32,970 bases of DNA, taken from positions 1-32,970 of the forward strand of contig NZ_JACHCQ010000047.1 in NCBI RefSeq assembly GCF_014205835.1. Reading direction: 5' to 3'. This DNA comes from Pedobacter sp. AK013 (GTDB lineage: Bacteria > Bacteroidota > Bacteroidia > Sphingobacteriales > Sphingobacteriaceae). The translations under genes and the position numbers were made by a program. The notes beneath the pieces are model-generated. The model searched no databases and was not told the origin of the DNA. It saw only the letters and a program-made list of their open reading frames with translations. How positions within the stretch are numbered: position 1 is the stretch's first letter; the number at the start of each line of letters is the position of its first letter. Positions 7,553 through 16,452 of the stretch are shown piece by piece.

Positions 7553-9481
7553 ATGCAAGTAAAAGCTGGCCCCCTATTATCTAAAATCAACTATCCTGCT
7601 GATTTAAAGCAATATAGCGAATCTGACTTAGAACAAATAAGCCAGGAATTACGACAGTACATTATTGATGTAGTAAGTGTTAATGGCGGCCATTTTGGCG
7701 CCAGTTTAGGCGTTGTTGAATTAACAGTAGCTTTACACTATGCATTAAATACTCCTTACGATAAGCTGGTTTGGGATGTAGGCCACCAGGCATACGGACA
7801 TAAAATATTAACCGGCCGTAGGGATTTATTCCATACCAACCGTGTATATGGCGGCATTAGCGGATTCCCAAAAATTTCGGAAAGCGAATATGATACCTTT
7901 GGCGTAGGCCATTCTTCTACTTCCATTTCGGCTGCTTTAGGGATGGCTGTAGCTTCGCAATTAAAAGGTGAAACCGATCGGCAACATGTGGCCGTTATTG
8001 GTGATGGCGCCATGACAGCTGGTTTGGCTTTTGAAGGATTAAACCATGCCGGGATCGAAAACAGTAATGTGCTGGTAATCCTGAATGATAACTGCATGTC
8101 TATTGATCCTAATGTGGGTGCGCTTAAGGAATATTTAACCAGCATCACCATTTCAAAATCGTATAACCGTTTCCGTGATGATATTTCTCATGTACTCACG
8201 GGGCTTTCTAAACTAGGTCCTAACGCACATAAGTACGTTAAGAAAATTGAGAAAAGCATTAAAGGCACTTTACTAAAACAAAGTAATTTATTCGAAGCCT
8301 TAAACTTTAGGTATTTCGGTCCTGTTGACGGGCACGATGTAAAACGTTTAGCGCAGACCATAAAAGATTTATCTGCTATTCCTGGTCCTAAGCTTTTACA
8401 CTGCGTTACTGTAAAAGGTAAAGGTTTTGCATTAGCAGAAAAAGATCAGACCAAATGGCATGCACCAGGCCTTTTTGATAAGATTACCGGCGAAATCAAA
8501 AAAAGCATTCCGGATAAACCACAGCCACCAAAATATCAGGATGTTTTTGGGCATACCATGGTAGAACTGGCCGAGGCCAATGATAAAATTGTAGGGATTA
8601 CCCCTGCTATGCCATCAGGTTCATCGTTAAACATCATGATGAAAGCGATGCCAAAACGTGCATTTGACGTAGGAATTGCCGAACAACACGCGGTAACTTT
8701 CTCAGCTGGTTTAGCGGCACAAGGATTAGTTCCGTTCTGTAACATCTATTCGAGTTTTATGCAAAGGGCTTACGATCAGGTAATTCACGATGTAGCCATT
8801 CAAAAATTGAACGTAGTATTTTGTTTGGATAGAGCGGGCTTAGCAGGCGCCGATGGTGCAACACACCATGGTGCATATGATATTGCTTACATGCGCTGTA
8901 TCCCGAATTTAGTGATCTCTTCTCCGATGAACGAGGAAGAATTGCGAAACCTGATGTTTACTGCCCAACAAGAAAATGTGGGCCCATTTGTAATCCGTTA
9001 TCCTCGCGGTAATGGTGTAATGCCCGATTGGAAAAGACCGTTTAAAGCATTAGAGATTGGCAAAGGCCGTAAGATCTGTGACGGAGAGGATGTAGCCTTG
9101 TTAACTATTGGCCACGTAGGTAACTTTGCCGTTGAGGCACGAGCAGAATTAAATAGCGAAGGGTTTTATCCGGCACATTACGATTTACGTTTTGTAAAAC
9201 CATTAGATGAAGCTTTATTACACGAAGTTTTTGCTAAATACAAACATGTAATCACCGTCGAAGATGGTTCACTGCCAGGAGGAATAGGTTCTGCAGTGCT
9301 GGAGTTTATGGCCGATCATGGTTATCATGCTAACGTAATCCGTTTGGGTATCCCAGATCAGTTTATCGAACATGGCGAACAGCCAGAGCTTTGGGCCGAA
9401 TGCGGATACGATAAAAATGCGATTATTGAAGCAGTAAGAAAGGTTGCTGTAAAAAGAACAACAAATAGTATGGCAGGGTAG
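7553..9481 (+). CDS. dxs: 1-deoxy-D-xylulose-5-phosphate synthase
   Basis: Dxs condenses pyruvate and glyceraldehyde-3-phosphate, with thiamine diphosphate, at the entry to the MEP isoprenoid pathway. At 642 residues it is close to family length. Seen are the N-terminal GHFGASLGVVELTVALHY, VWDVGHQAYGHKILTGR, the ThDP/Mg motif GDGAMTAGLAFEGLNHAG, the transketolase pyrimidine-binding segment GIAEQHAVTFSAGLA, and the C-terminal domain. I chose the ATG at 7553 (MQVKAGPLLSKIN). The frame extends to an ATG at 7403 behind an AAGGAAAGGAG stretch, but those 50 residues are basic, not family-like, and span the likely promoter. It is monocistronic, ending at a strong terminator. Confidence 0.96.
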   Translation: MQVKAGPLLSKINYPADLKQYSESDLEQISQELRQYIIDVVSVNGGHFGASLGVVELTVALHYALNTPYDKLVWDVGHQAYGHKILTGRRDLFHTNRVYGGISGFPKISESEYDTFGVGHSSTSISAALGMAVASQLKGETDRQHVAVIGDGAMTAGLAFEGLNHAGIENSNVLVILNDNCMSIDPNVGALKEYLTSITISKSYNRFRDDISHVLTGLSKLGPNAHKYVKKIEKSIKGTLLKQSNLFEALNFRYFGPVDGHDVKRLAQTIKDLSAIPGPKLLHCVTVKGKGFALAEKDQTKWHAPGLFDKITGEIKKSIPDKPQPPKYQDVFGHTMVELAEANDKIVGITPAMPSGSSLNIMMKAMPKRAFDVGIAEQHAVTFSAGLAAQGLVPFCNIYSSFMQRAYDQVIHDVAIQKLNVVFCLDRAGLAGADGATHHGAYDIAYMRCIPNLVISSPMNEEELRNLMFTAQQENVGPFVIRYPRGNGVMPDWKRPFKALEIGKGRKICDGEDVALLTIGHVGNFAVEARAELNSEGFYPAHYDLRFVKPLDEALLHEVFAKYKHVITVEDGSLPGGIGSAVLEFMADHGYHANVIRLGIPDQFIEHGEQPELWAECGYDKNAIIEAVRKVAVKRTTNSMAG

Positions 9482-9497
9482 TTGCCCGATTATATTT

Positions 9498-9563
9498 TGT
9501 CATTCTGAGCTCAGCGAAGAATCTTAATAATAAAGAAAGATCCTTCCTATTGTCAGGATGACA
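9498..9563. repeat. 66-bp REP/MITE-like inverted repeat
   Basis: The ends TGTCATTCTGA (9498-9508) and TCAGGATGACA (9553-9563) are inverted repeats with one wobble. The inner arms GAAGAATCTT (9516-9525) and AAGATCCTTC (9537-9546) also pair with one wobble. The whole unit folds as a long imperfect hairpin. The words CATTCTGAGC...CGAAGAATCT are, from memory, typical of intergenic repeats in Bacteroidota. It lies between dxs and its terminator. Confidence 0.6.
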
Positions 9564-9574
9564 TGTAAATTAAC

Positions 9575-9612
9575 AAAAGAGCCTCAGTTAATAAGAGAAC
9601 TGAGGCTCTTTT
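9575..9612. terminator. Strong bidirectional terminator
   Basis: A perfect 15-bp stem, AAAAGAGCCTCAGTT (9575-9589) with AACTGAGGCTCTTTT (9598-9612), has an 8-base loop. It has T on the right and A on the left, so it can end both dxs (plus) and the Wzi-like gene (minus). Confidence 0.9.
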
Positions 9613-9628
9613 TATATCATGTAGTTTA

Positions 9629-11257
9629 TTAAAAATCAGAATACAAATTCCTGAACGAACTCCGTAGACCGAAGGTAATCAATCCGGTAGTATTTTTACC
9701 TAAATTGTTACTTTCCCTCCTAACCACACCACCTAACTCTAGACGCAAGTTATATTTCGGATTAACTACGTAGGCTACTTTTCCTTCAGCATAAAAAAGA
9801 TCGGTACGGATCCCTTGCGTAGTATAATTTCCATTTGCTTTTACTGCATCTGTATAAGGCTCAAAAATATTTTTACCATAATTTTGTCCGGCTTCATCTA
9901 AACCATATTTAGCATACATTAATTCTCCGCTAAAATCAAAACGTTTGTAAGAATAGTTTAATAAGCCAATAAGTTCTCTAAAATTTGCACCAAGAGGATG
10001 CGCTAGAGGTTCGCCATACTGTGCATAGTTAATAATTGGTTTACGTGATGAAAACGTATAAGGTTTAGCTGTATTGTATTCCAATAAATAATTTAAACCT
10101 GCTACATGAAATACATCTGCACCTCTTAAACCCAATTGCCAGGCGTATTTATTTCTCGAGCTGCCTTCAGAAGAGAAAAATTCTTTTGCCTGAAACTCAT
10201 CTAAAGAAAATTGCCCATAGGCAACTAGTTCCTTTGCAAACTTATATTTACCTGTGAATCCTAGGAGCGCATTATCAGGAGAACCGCTTGATGCTTCAAT
10301 TGGTCTTAAGAAAATAACCGGGTTGGCATAACCCCAATCAAATCCTCTGTTATTTCCAGCATCGTCCGTTTGTCCCCATACAATGGAATCAAAGAACCCG
10401 ATAGACAAACGGTTATTAACATTCCAATCTAAATAGTGGAACACCGCACCTTTTTTCCTAAAACCAGCTTCATACGATAATTTCGGAGCGCTTGGATCTT
10501 GCATGGCTGCCCACATTACCATATACTGTACATTACCTAAATTCCCTGTTAATTTTAAGAACGGATAAGGCGAAGCGTAATCAGATAATAACAATGAACG
10601 ATAACCATCACCTACAAAATTTTTATCATAACCTCCTGTGATGTTAAGATATTTCGATGGCGTATATGATAGTGTTGCGGTTACATACGACCAATCAGCA
10701 GTTAGGGGATTGATATCAGGATTATAACCCTGTCCGTATTTCCCTCCTACTCTATTAAACGATTGGCCAGGTACAATACCGGTTTCATCAATATAGTTTC
10801 TATAGTAATTTGCAAAACGTCCTTGATTCTCAAATCCACTGGTATAAAATGAAAATTTCTTCCCTATGGTACCACCAACCTGATAACCGCGGGTATTTAA
10901 GTAGGTGTTTCTTTTGCCGGAGAAATCTTTACCTATTTGAAAATCAGGCAAAAAATCTGCATAAACAGTATAGTCTTCATTTCTTATATCTAATAGGTGC
11001 TCATTAAATAACTTCCTAGATACCCATGTATTTCTAGTAGAATCTACCCCAACGCTAAACAATTGATTACTTTTATCACGTAATAAACTATCATCAATAA
11101 AAAAAGGCTTTAAGGAAGTATGAAATCGGGTATTTGGATTATAGATCTCACCACTTAATTTCTGATAATACTGAAAAGAATATGGTTGATAAACTGCCTG
11201 AGCTTTTAGCTCATGAATAGAAACAACTAAAAATAGGAGGAATAAGATTTTCTTCAT
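9629..11257 (-). CDS. Outer-membrane beta-barrel, Wzi/RemB-like
   Basis: A 542-residue exported protein with a signal peptide (residues ~1-19, cleavage near ELKAQA) and many alternating amphipathic strands with aromatic girdles. It ends in phenylalanine, as outer-membrane barrels do. The segment KNFVGDGYRSLLLSDYASPYPFLKL fits my memory of the capsule-assembly Wzi family and of the related Flavobacterium protein RemB. Wzi-type barrels help attach or assemble capsular polysaccharide at the surface. RemB homologues are linked to gliding-associated surface polysaccharide. It is the last gene of the polysaccharide locus but is separated from the upstream gene by a hairpin and 110 bases, so it may have its own promoter. 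Outer-membrane location is well supported; the exact role is inferred. Confidence 0.75.
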   Translation of the reverse strand: MKKILFLLFLVVSIHELKAQAVYQPYSFQYYQKLSGEIYNPNTRFHTSLKPFFIDDSLLRDKSNQLFSVGVDSTRNTWVSRKLFNEHLLDIRNEDYTVYADFLPDFQIGKDFSGKRNTYLNTRGYQVGGTIGKKFSFYTSGFENQGRFANYYRNYIDETGIVPGQSFNRVGGKYGQGYNPDINPLTADWSYVTATLSYTPSKYLNITGGYDKNFVGDGYRSLLLSDYASPYPFLKLTGNLGNVQYMVMWAAMQDPSAPKLSYEAGFRKKGAVFHYLDWNVNNRLSIGFFDSIVWGQTDDAGNNRGFDWGYANPVIFLRPIEASSGSPDNALLGFTGKYKFAKELVAYGQFSLDEFQAKEFFSSEGSSRNKYAWQLGLRGADVFHVAGLNYLLEYNTAKPYTFSSRKPIINYAQYGEPLAHPLGANFRELIGLLNYSYKRFDFSGELMYAKYGLDEAGQNYGKNIFEPYTDAVKANGNYTTQGIRTDLFYAEGKVAYVVNPKYNLRLELGGVVRRESNNLGKNTTGLITFGLRSSFRNLYSDF

Positions 11258-11337
11258 CTGGTAAAATTTAATACAAAAGGCAAAGAAAGGAATTAATTAT
11301 CAATTTAACGATGCCCTCTAAAAGATCAATAAAAGAA

Positions 11338-11355
11338 AAAGCCCTTGAAGGCTTT
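11338..11355 (-). terminator. Terminator after the initiating transferase gene
   Basis: AAAGCC (11338-11343) pairs with GGCTTT (11350-11355) around a 6-base loop. On the minus strand it is followed by TTCTTTTATT. It is short and moderate, 13 bases after the stop at 11368, so some readthrough into the Wzi-like gene is possible. Confidence 0.6.
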
Positions 11356-11367
11356 CAGTTTCAATTA

Positions 11368-12762
11368 TTAAAAGGCATTTTCTTCACCTTTAGCCATATT
11401 GAAGATAGTCATGAAAATAATTTTCACATCAAGCATGGTAGACCAGTTCTCTAAATACCAGATATCATATTCAACACGTTTTTCCATTTTTCCCGGCTCA
11501 TCAGTTTCTCCACGAAAACCGTTTACTTGAGCCCAACCTGTTATACCTGGTTTTACAAAGTGGCGAACCATGTAACGATCGATAATTTCATTATACTGAT
11601 CATTTAATTTTAAAGGGTGGGGACGAGGTCCAACAACAGTCATATTACCTAGTAATACGTTTAGAAACTGAGGAAGTTCGTCTAAACTTGTACGCCTTAA
11701 AAAGGCCCCGACTTTTGTAATCCTTGCATCGTTCTTAGTAGCTTGTTTAAAACCAGCATCACCCTCTGTAACAGTCATGCTCCTAAATTTGAATACTTTA
11801 AAAATTTCATTATTTCGCCCAGCTCTATTCTGCATAAAGAATACTGGCCCTTTAGATTCTAATTTAATGATGATTGCAATGAGTGGAATTAACCATGAGA
11901 GCAGAAAGACAAATACTAACGTACTAAAAACAACATCAAACAAGCGCTTTTTAAATCTATGATTAATTTTCTCTAGCGGCTCAGGTCTCAACGAGATAAC
12001 AGGAAATTCATTTCCGAGGTAAGTGATTGTAAATGGAGACAATAGTGTGCCACTAATATCTGGAATAAATTTTAATCTTACACACTGTCGTTCAGCCTCC
12101 AAAGTAAGCAAAGTTATATCACCCATCCTTTCTGGTGCGATAGTAACGTAAATATCTTTGATATTTTTATTAACAGCGATTTCTAATTGATTTCTAACTG
12201 AGTCTGATAATTGCCCATCAAGATCAAAATAGTCTTCATTGTCAATTTCTAAAAAGCCGTGAAATTCAATATATCTTTGCTTTTCAAAATAACTGGCGAG
12301 GTGTGTTCCTGTTGCGTTGTTACCAAGAATAGCCACCGATTTTACAGCACGTAAGTGATTAAACAGTAAGAATTGGAAAGATGTTCCCACAAAACGATTG
12401 ATTAAAAACACCATACCCAACAGACCGTAAAAAATCACTAGAAATGATCTAGAAAAGTCGTTTTGTTTTGAAAAAAACAAATAAAAAGAAAAAATAACGG
12501 CATGCAAAACTACACTTTTCCATGTACCTCGGTAAATTCTTTCGATTCTTCTTGCACCATATTCAGTATACAAACCAAAAGTAGTAGTACAAACAATCCA
12601 GATCAGATTACAAACTACCACATAATGCCATTGCAGTTCAGAACTAACTTGCTTACCTAAATAAGAAGTAAACTCAAATGCGAAAAAATAAACAATATTG
12701 ACCATGATTAGGTCGGTAATTGGAAGAAGGTATTTAAGGATATATAAGTAACGTGTTTGCAT
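11368..12762 (-). CDS. Polyprenyl glycosylphosphotransferase (initiating enzyme, WcaJ-like)
   Basis: An inner-membrane enzyme of 464 residues that transfers a sugar-1-phosphate from a nucleotide sugar to undecaprenyl phosphate, starting the repeat unit. Four N-terminal membrane segments fall within residues ~8-145. A Rossmann-like CoA-binding-type domain follows (SVAILGNNATGTHLASYF). A further hydrophobic segment (~275-300) leads into the bacterial sugar transferase domain with FKFRSM, the TSLDELPQFLNVL motif, MTVVGPRPH and VKPGITGWAQVNG. The domain order is that of WcaJ/CpsE-type enzymes. The sugar could be glucose, galactose or another; the sequence does not decide. It stands apart from the main operon, behind a 357-base gap holding a terminator and candidate promoter. 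Confidence 0.92.
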   Translation of the reverse strand: MQTRYLYILKYLLPITDLIMVNIVYFFAFEFTSYLGKQVSSELQWHYVVVCNLIWIVCTTTFGLYTEYGARRIERIYRGTWKSVVLHAVIFSFYLFFSKQNDFSRSFLVIFYGLLGMVFLINRFVGTSFQFLLFNHLRAVKSVAILGNNATGTHLASYFEKQRYIEFHGFLEIDNEDYFDLDGQLSDSVRNQLEIAVNKNIKDIYVTIAPERMGDITLLTLEAERQCVRLKFIPDISGTLLSPFTITYLGNEFPVISLRPEPLEKINHRFKKRLFDVVFSTLVFVFLLSWLIPLIAIIIKLESKGPVFFMQNRAGRNNEIFKVFKFRSMTVTEGDAGFKQATKNDARITKVGAFLRRTSLDELPQFLNVLLGNMTVVGPRPHPLKLNDQYNEIIDRYMVRHFVKPGITGWAQVNGFRGETDEPGKMEKRVEYDIWYLENWSTMLDVKIIFMTIFNMAKGEENAF

Positions 12763-12826
12763 AGTTAATTTTTAGAGATACCGAAACAACATTCAGCTCA
12801 AAATGTTTTAATTTATTAGTAATGAA

Positions 12827-12834
12827 CAAAATTA
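12827..12834 (-). promoter_or_regulatory. -7 box of the initiating transferase gene
   Basis: The minus strand reads TAATTTTG (TAnnTTTG), 64 bases upstream of the ATG at 12762. No TTTG is present at -33, which would fit dependence on an activator bound at the palindromes just upstream. Confidence 0.4.
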
Positions 12835-12861
12835 ATGCCCAAAACTTAATTTCCACTATTT

Positions 12862-12886
12862 ATTATCGATAATTCTATCGAGAATT
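12862..12886. promoter_or_regulatory. Two overlapping palindromes, candidate regulator site
   Basis: ATTATCGATAAT (12862-12873) is a perfect palindrome. AATTCT (12871-12876) and AGAATT (12881-12886) are exact inverted arms around ATCG. Both have an ATCG-containing core. On the minus strand they lie about 40-65 bases before the predicted transcription start. Confidence 0.4.
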
Positions 12887-13061
12887 GAACATTTGGCTAT
12901 ATAATATAAAGATATGGCTTTTAATTTTAATTTTGAAGCGTCTACATTTTGAATCAAAAAATTAGTCGATCATTAGCCTAGTTAAGTAGATTTCTATTAA
13001 CATAATAATATTATACCAATAAAAAGACTTTGAATCTACCTTTTTTAGATATTCTTAGATA

Positions 13062-13101
13062 AAAAAAGAAAGTGCCTAATATTTTAGACACTTTCTTTTT
13101 T
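13062..13101 (-). terminator. Terminator of the polysaccharide operon
   Basis: The 13-bp arms AAAAAAGAAAGTG (13062-13074) and CACTTTCTTTTTT (13089-13101) are extended by CTAA/TTAG across one mismatch, with a TATT loop. On the minus strand it ends in a T run and lies 18 bases after the decarboxylase stop. Confidence 0.85.
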
Positions 13102-13119
13102 CGAATTAGTAATAAATGT

Positions 13120-14109
13120 TTATTTATTATATGTTTTAAAATCTTTATGTTCTATACGAGCTAAAGCCTCTGGTGGTAATGATTTAAAATATTCATAAGT
13201 TATTTTTAAACCTTCAGCACGACCTACTTTCGGCTCCCAACCCAAAATTTCTCTGGCTTTTGTAATGTCTGGTCTTCTTTGTTTAGGATCATCTTGAGGT
13301 AGCTCTTTATAAACAATCTTTTGGGATGTACCAGTTAATTTTATAATTTCTTCGCAAAATTGTTTAATGGTAATTTCATCAGGGTTACCAATGTTAACTG
13401 GTTGTGCATAGTCGCTCTTCAACAACCTATATATACCTTCAACTAAATCATCTACATAACAAAATGACCGTGTTTGGCTACCATCTCCAAAAACCGTGAG
13501 GTCTTCTCCTCTCAATGCTTGGCCAATAAAAGCAGGTAACACTCGACCATCATTTAATCTCATTCTTGGGCCATAAGTATTAAATATTCTGATGATCCTT
13601 GTTTCTACACCATGAAAAGTATGGTATGCCATTGTAATTGCTTCCTGAAAACGCTTTGCCTCATCATAAACACCACGGGGACCAACAGGGTTTACATTGC
13701 CCCAGTATTCTTCGGGCTGAGGATTAACATTTGGGTCACCATATACTTCGGATGTAGAGGCGATCAACATTCTTGCGCCCTTGTTACGTGCTAAACCCAA
13801 CAAATTGTGTGTGCCTAAAGATCCCACCTTAAGTGTTTGGATTGGAATTTTTAAATAATCAATAGGGCTAGCCGGAGAAGCGAAGTGTAAGATATAATCA
13901 AGTTTTCCAGGTATGTGAACAAACTTAGAAACATCATGATTATAAAACTCAAAATTGGCTAAGGGAAAAAGATGTTCAATATTAGATAGGTCTCCAGTAA
14001 TTAGATTATCCATCCCAATAACATGGTAGCCCTCTTTTATAAACCGGTCACACAAGTGCGAGCCTAAAAAACCGGCGGCACCGGTAATCAAAATTCGTTT
14101 AATACTCAT
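13120..14109 (-). CDS. UDP-glucuronate decarboxylase (UDP-xylose synthase)
   Basis: A 329-residue extended short-chain dehydrogenase that converts UDP-glucuronate to UDP-xylose with bound NAD. Seen are the Rossmann motif GAAGFLGSH, the substrate segment HFASPASP, the catalytic pair Y148 and K152 in GPRGVYDEAKR, and RIFNTYGPRM. These are hallmarks of the bacterial and plant UXS family rather than of generic 4-epimerases. Its start codon overlaps the Ugd stop codon (TAATG on the minus strand), so the two are translationally coupled, and Ugd makes its substrate. It is the last gene of the long operon. Product UDP-xylose (rather than only the 4-keto form) is inferred from family. Confidence 0.93.
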   Translation of the reverse strand: MSIKRILITGAAGFLGSHLCDRFIKEGYHVIGMDNLITGDLSNIEHLFPLANFEFYNHDVSKFVHIPGKLDYILHFASPASPIDYLKIPIQTLKVGSLGTHNLLGLARNKGARMLIASTSEVYGDPNVNPQPEEYWGNVNPVGPRGVYDEAKRFQEAITMAYHTFHGVETRIIRIFNTYGPRMRLNDGRVLPAFIGQALRGEDLTVFGDGSQTRSFCYVDDLVEGIYRLLKSDYAQPVNIGNPDEITIKQFCEEIIKLTGTSQKIVYKELPQDDPKQRRPDITKAREILGWEPKVGRAEGLKITYEYFKSLPPEALARIEHKDFKTYNK

Positions 14110-15419
14110 TAGTTAATTAATTTACGCCCAATACTATTATAATAATATCCCATTTCAATCATTTTATCCAAATTGTATAAATTTCTTCCATCAAAGATCA
14201 CTTTATTTTTAAGGATTGAATCAATCTTCTCAAAATCCGGATTTCGGAAAACGGACCATTCTGTAGCAATTAGTAATGCGTCAGCATCTTTCAAAGCCGT
14301 ATATTGATCTGGAGAGTAATTCACTTTATTGCCAATAAGCGCTTTAACGTTACCCATTCCCTCAGGATCAAAAACAGTTATGGTAGCCCCTTTTTCTACT
14401 AGCGCATCGATAATATATAAAGCAGGAGCCTCACGTATATCATCAGTTTCTGGTTTAAAGGCCAATCCCCAAAGCGTAAAATGTTTGCCTTTTATATCAC
14501 CCTTATAATATTTCAAAACCTTATCAACCAAAATCGTTTTTTGACGTTCATTAACCTCCATTACTGATTTTAAAATCTGAAAATTATACTGATTTTCATC
14601 AGCAGCTTTTACCAACGCCTGTACATCTTTAGGAAAACAAGATCCGCCATAACCTATACCAGGGAAAAGAAATCTTTTTCCTATACGGTCATCAGAACCA
14701 ACACCCCTTCTAACAGCATCAACATCAGCACCAACCAACTCGCAAAGGTTTGATACTTCATTCATGAAAGTAATTTTTGTTGCTAAAAACGAATTGGCAG
14801 CATATTTTGTAAGTTCTGATGAGCGCTCGTCCATAAACAATATTGGATTACCTTGACGAACATACGGCTCATATAATTCAGTTAATAATTTCTTTGCTTT
14901 TTCGCTCTTTGTTCCAATAACAACACGGTCTGGTTTCATAAAATCCTCTACGGCAACACCCTCTCTAAGGAACTCCGGATTGGATACTACATCAACCATA
15001 ACATTGGTATGTGCTTCAAATACAGCCTTAACTTTATCTGCAGTTCCAACCGGTACGGTAGATTTATTTATAATAACCTTATACTCGGTTATCAGCGTAG
15101 AAATATCTTTTGCTGCTCCAAGAATATAAGAAAGATCGGCAGCACCATCACCACCTGGAGGGGTGGGTAAGGCCATAAAAATAATCTGTGCGTGTTTAAT
15201 GGCATCTGCTAGGTTGGTTGTAAAGTGCAACCTGCCTTGTTCGATATTTCTATGGAACAATAGATCTAAACCAGGTTCGTATATTGGAACCTCGCCATTT
15301 TGCATTTTCTTAATTTTATCCTCGTTAATGTCAACACAAATGACATCATTACCTGTTTCAGATAAACAAGTTCCTGTTACTAACCCTACATACCCAGTAC
15401 CAATTACTGCTATTTTCAT
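14109..15419 (-). CDS. ugd: UDP-glucose 6-dehydrogenase
   Basis: Oxidises UDP-glucose to UDP-glucuronate with two NAD+. At 436 residues it is typical. The N-terminal NAD fold has VIGTGYVGLVTGTCLSETG. The central domain has PTPPGGDGAADLSYI and INKSTVPVGTADKV. The catalytic cysteine lies in GIGYGGSCFPKDVQAL (around residue 260). A C-terminal UDP-binding domain follows, with WGLAFKPETDDIREAPA. It is followed without a gap by the UDP-glucuronate decarboxylase, giving a UDP-glucose to UDP-glucuronate to UDP-xylose route. Either sugar could enter the polymer. The 38-base gap to the preceding epimerase gene shows no terminator. Confidence 0.96.
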   Translation of the reverse strand: MKIAVIGTGYVGLVTGTCLSETGNDVICVDINEDKIKKMQNGEVPIYEPGLDLLFHRNIEQGRLHFTTNLADAIKHAQIIFMALPTPPGGDGAADLSYILGAAKDISTLITEYKVIINKSTVPVGTADKVKAVFEAHTNVMVDVVSNPEFLREGVAVEDFMKPDRVVIGTKSEKAKKLLTELYEPYVRQGNPILFMDERSSELTKYAANSFLATKITFMNEVSNLCELVGADVDAVRRGVGSDDRIGKRFLFPGIGYGGSCFPKDVQALVKAADENQYNFQILKSVMEVNERQKTILVDKVLKYYKGDIKGKHFTLWGLAFKPETDDIREAPALYIIDALVEKGATITVFDPEGMGNVKALIGNKVNYSPDQYTALKDADALLIATEWSVFRNPDFEKIDSILKNKVIFDGRNLYNLDKMIEMGYYYNSIGRKLIN

Positions 15420-15457
15420 ATATTAATTCTTACTAATTATAATTTTTATTATATAGG

Positions 15458-16432
15458 CTATTCTAACCCTGTTTTTCCCGTATCAAGATACCAATCCTGT
15501 AACGCTTCTTTTAAAGTAAATTTCAGTTTAAATGGTGAAGAATCTAGTTTCTTGCCAGAAATATTCGTAGAGATAATCAATTTATCTACCCGATCAGGAT
15601 GGATTCCGTTTATATCTTTACCAACCAATCTTGCTCCATAATACGCCGTAGTTGCAGCTGTTTTTAAAAACCAAGATGGTACTCTTAACGTAGGTTTTTT
15701 AAGATTAGTAGCTTCAGCCATTGTTTCACATATTTCCTTAATTGTTGGTATCGGTTCTATGCTTAAATTAAACGTTTGAACGTTATTACCATCGGGTTGA
15801 GCTCCTTGATACAATATCCTTGCTACATCCTTTACGTACACAGAGGCTTTAATGGTATCGGTTCTACCTGGGTAAAAAAAGAAACCTTTTTTTATACTCT
15901 TGTACAGTCTGGTGTAATTACCTCCTTCTCCCTCCCCAAAAACTACTCCTGGCCGAACAATAAATAACCTCCTATTTATGGGGTCTTCCGCCTGCCATAA
16001 TTTTTGAATATACTCAGCCGTTAACTTTGAAATCCCGTAAGGAACATTTGGCATAGGCAATAAATCTTCTGATTTAAACCTTTCACCCGTTCCATATGCT
16101 GCAACAGAACTTGTGAATACAATTGTATTGATTTTGTTCTTACGTGCAAAATCACAAATTTGTTCTGCGCCCAAAATATTAGCTTCATAATATTCTTCAT
16201 CGGCATGCCCAGGAGTTGTATGAATAGCTGCGAGGTTATAAATTATTGAATCGTTAATATTGTTAAGCGCTATTTCTATAGGCTTCCTAACATCTAAGTA
16301 TTCAAAATCTGTACTTACCTTATGTTTAATGTCATAGCTAAAAACTGCATCATCCTGATTTTGAAGCGAGAGAATATATTTTTTTAAATGTGTTCCGATA
16401 AATCCAGATCCACCAAAAATTAAATGATTCAT
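15458..16432 (-). CDS. NAD-dependent sugar epimerase/dehydratase (substrate unknown)
   Basis: A 324-residue extended SDR protein. It has the Rossmann motif FGGSGFIGTH at residues 6-15, SSVAAYG, and the catalytic pair Y132/K136 in PYGISKLTAEY. It resembles UDP-sugar 4-epimerases and 4-ketoreductases, but nothing fixes the substrate. It lies between the heptose genes (GmhB, 20 bases upstream) and Ugd (38 bases downstream), so it may modify a UDP-hexuronate or another repeat-unit sugar. The N-terminal NAD-binding segment lacks a long insertion and the protein is complete. Function beyond SDR sugar-nucleotide enzyme is not claimed. Confidence 0.8.
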   Translation of the reverse strand: MNHLIFGGSGFIGTHLKKYILSLQNQDDAVFSYDIKHKVSTDFEYLDVRKPIEIALNNINDSIIYNLAAIHTTPGHADEEYYEANILGAEQICDFARKNKINTIVFTSSVAAYGTGERFKSEDLLPMPNVPYGISKLTAEYIQKLWQAEDPINRRLFIVRPGVVFGEGEGGNYTRLYKSIKKGFFFYPGRTDTIKASVYVKDVARILYQGAQPDGNNVQTFNLSIEPIPTIKEICETMAEATNLKKPTLRVPSWFLKTAATTAYYGARLVGKDINGIHPDRVDKLIISTNISGKKLDSSPFKLKFTLKEALQDWYLDTGKTGLE

Positions 16433-16452
16433 ATTTTATTAATAATTTAAAA

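Larger units (their letters stand above)
12763..13119. other. Regulatory gap between the main operon and the initiating transferase
   Basis: This AT-rich region carries no gene. From right to left it holds the terminator of the 16-gene operon (13062-13101), two overlapping palindromes (12862-12886) and a -7 box (12827-12834) for the initiating transferase. Nothing was recognised in 12890-13060. Confidence 0.6.
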
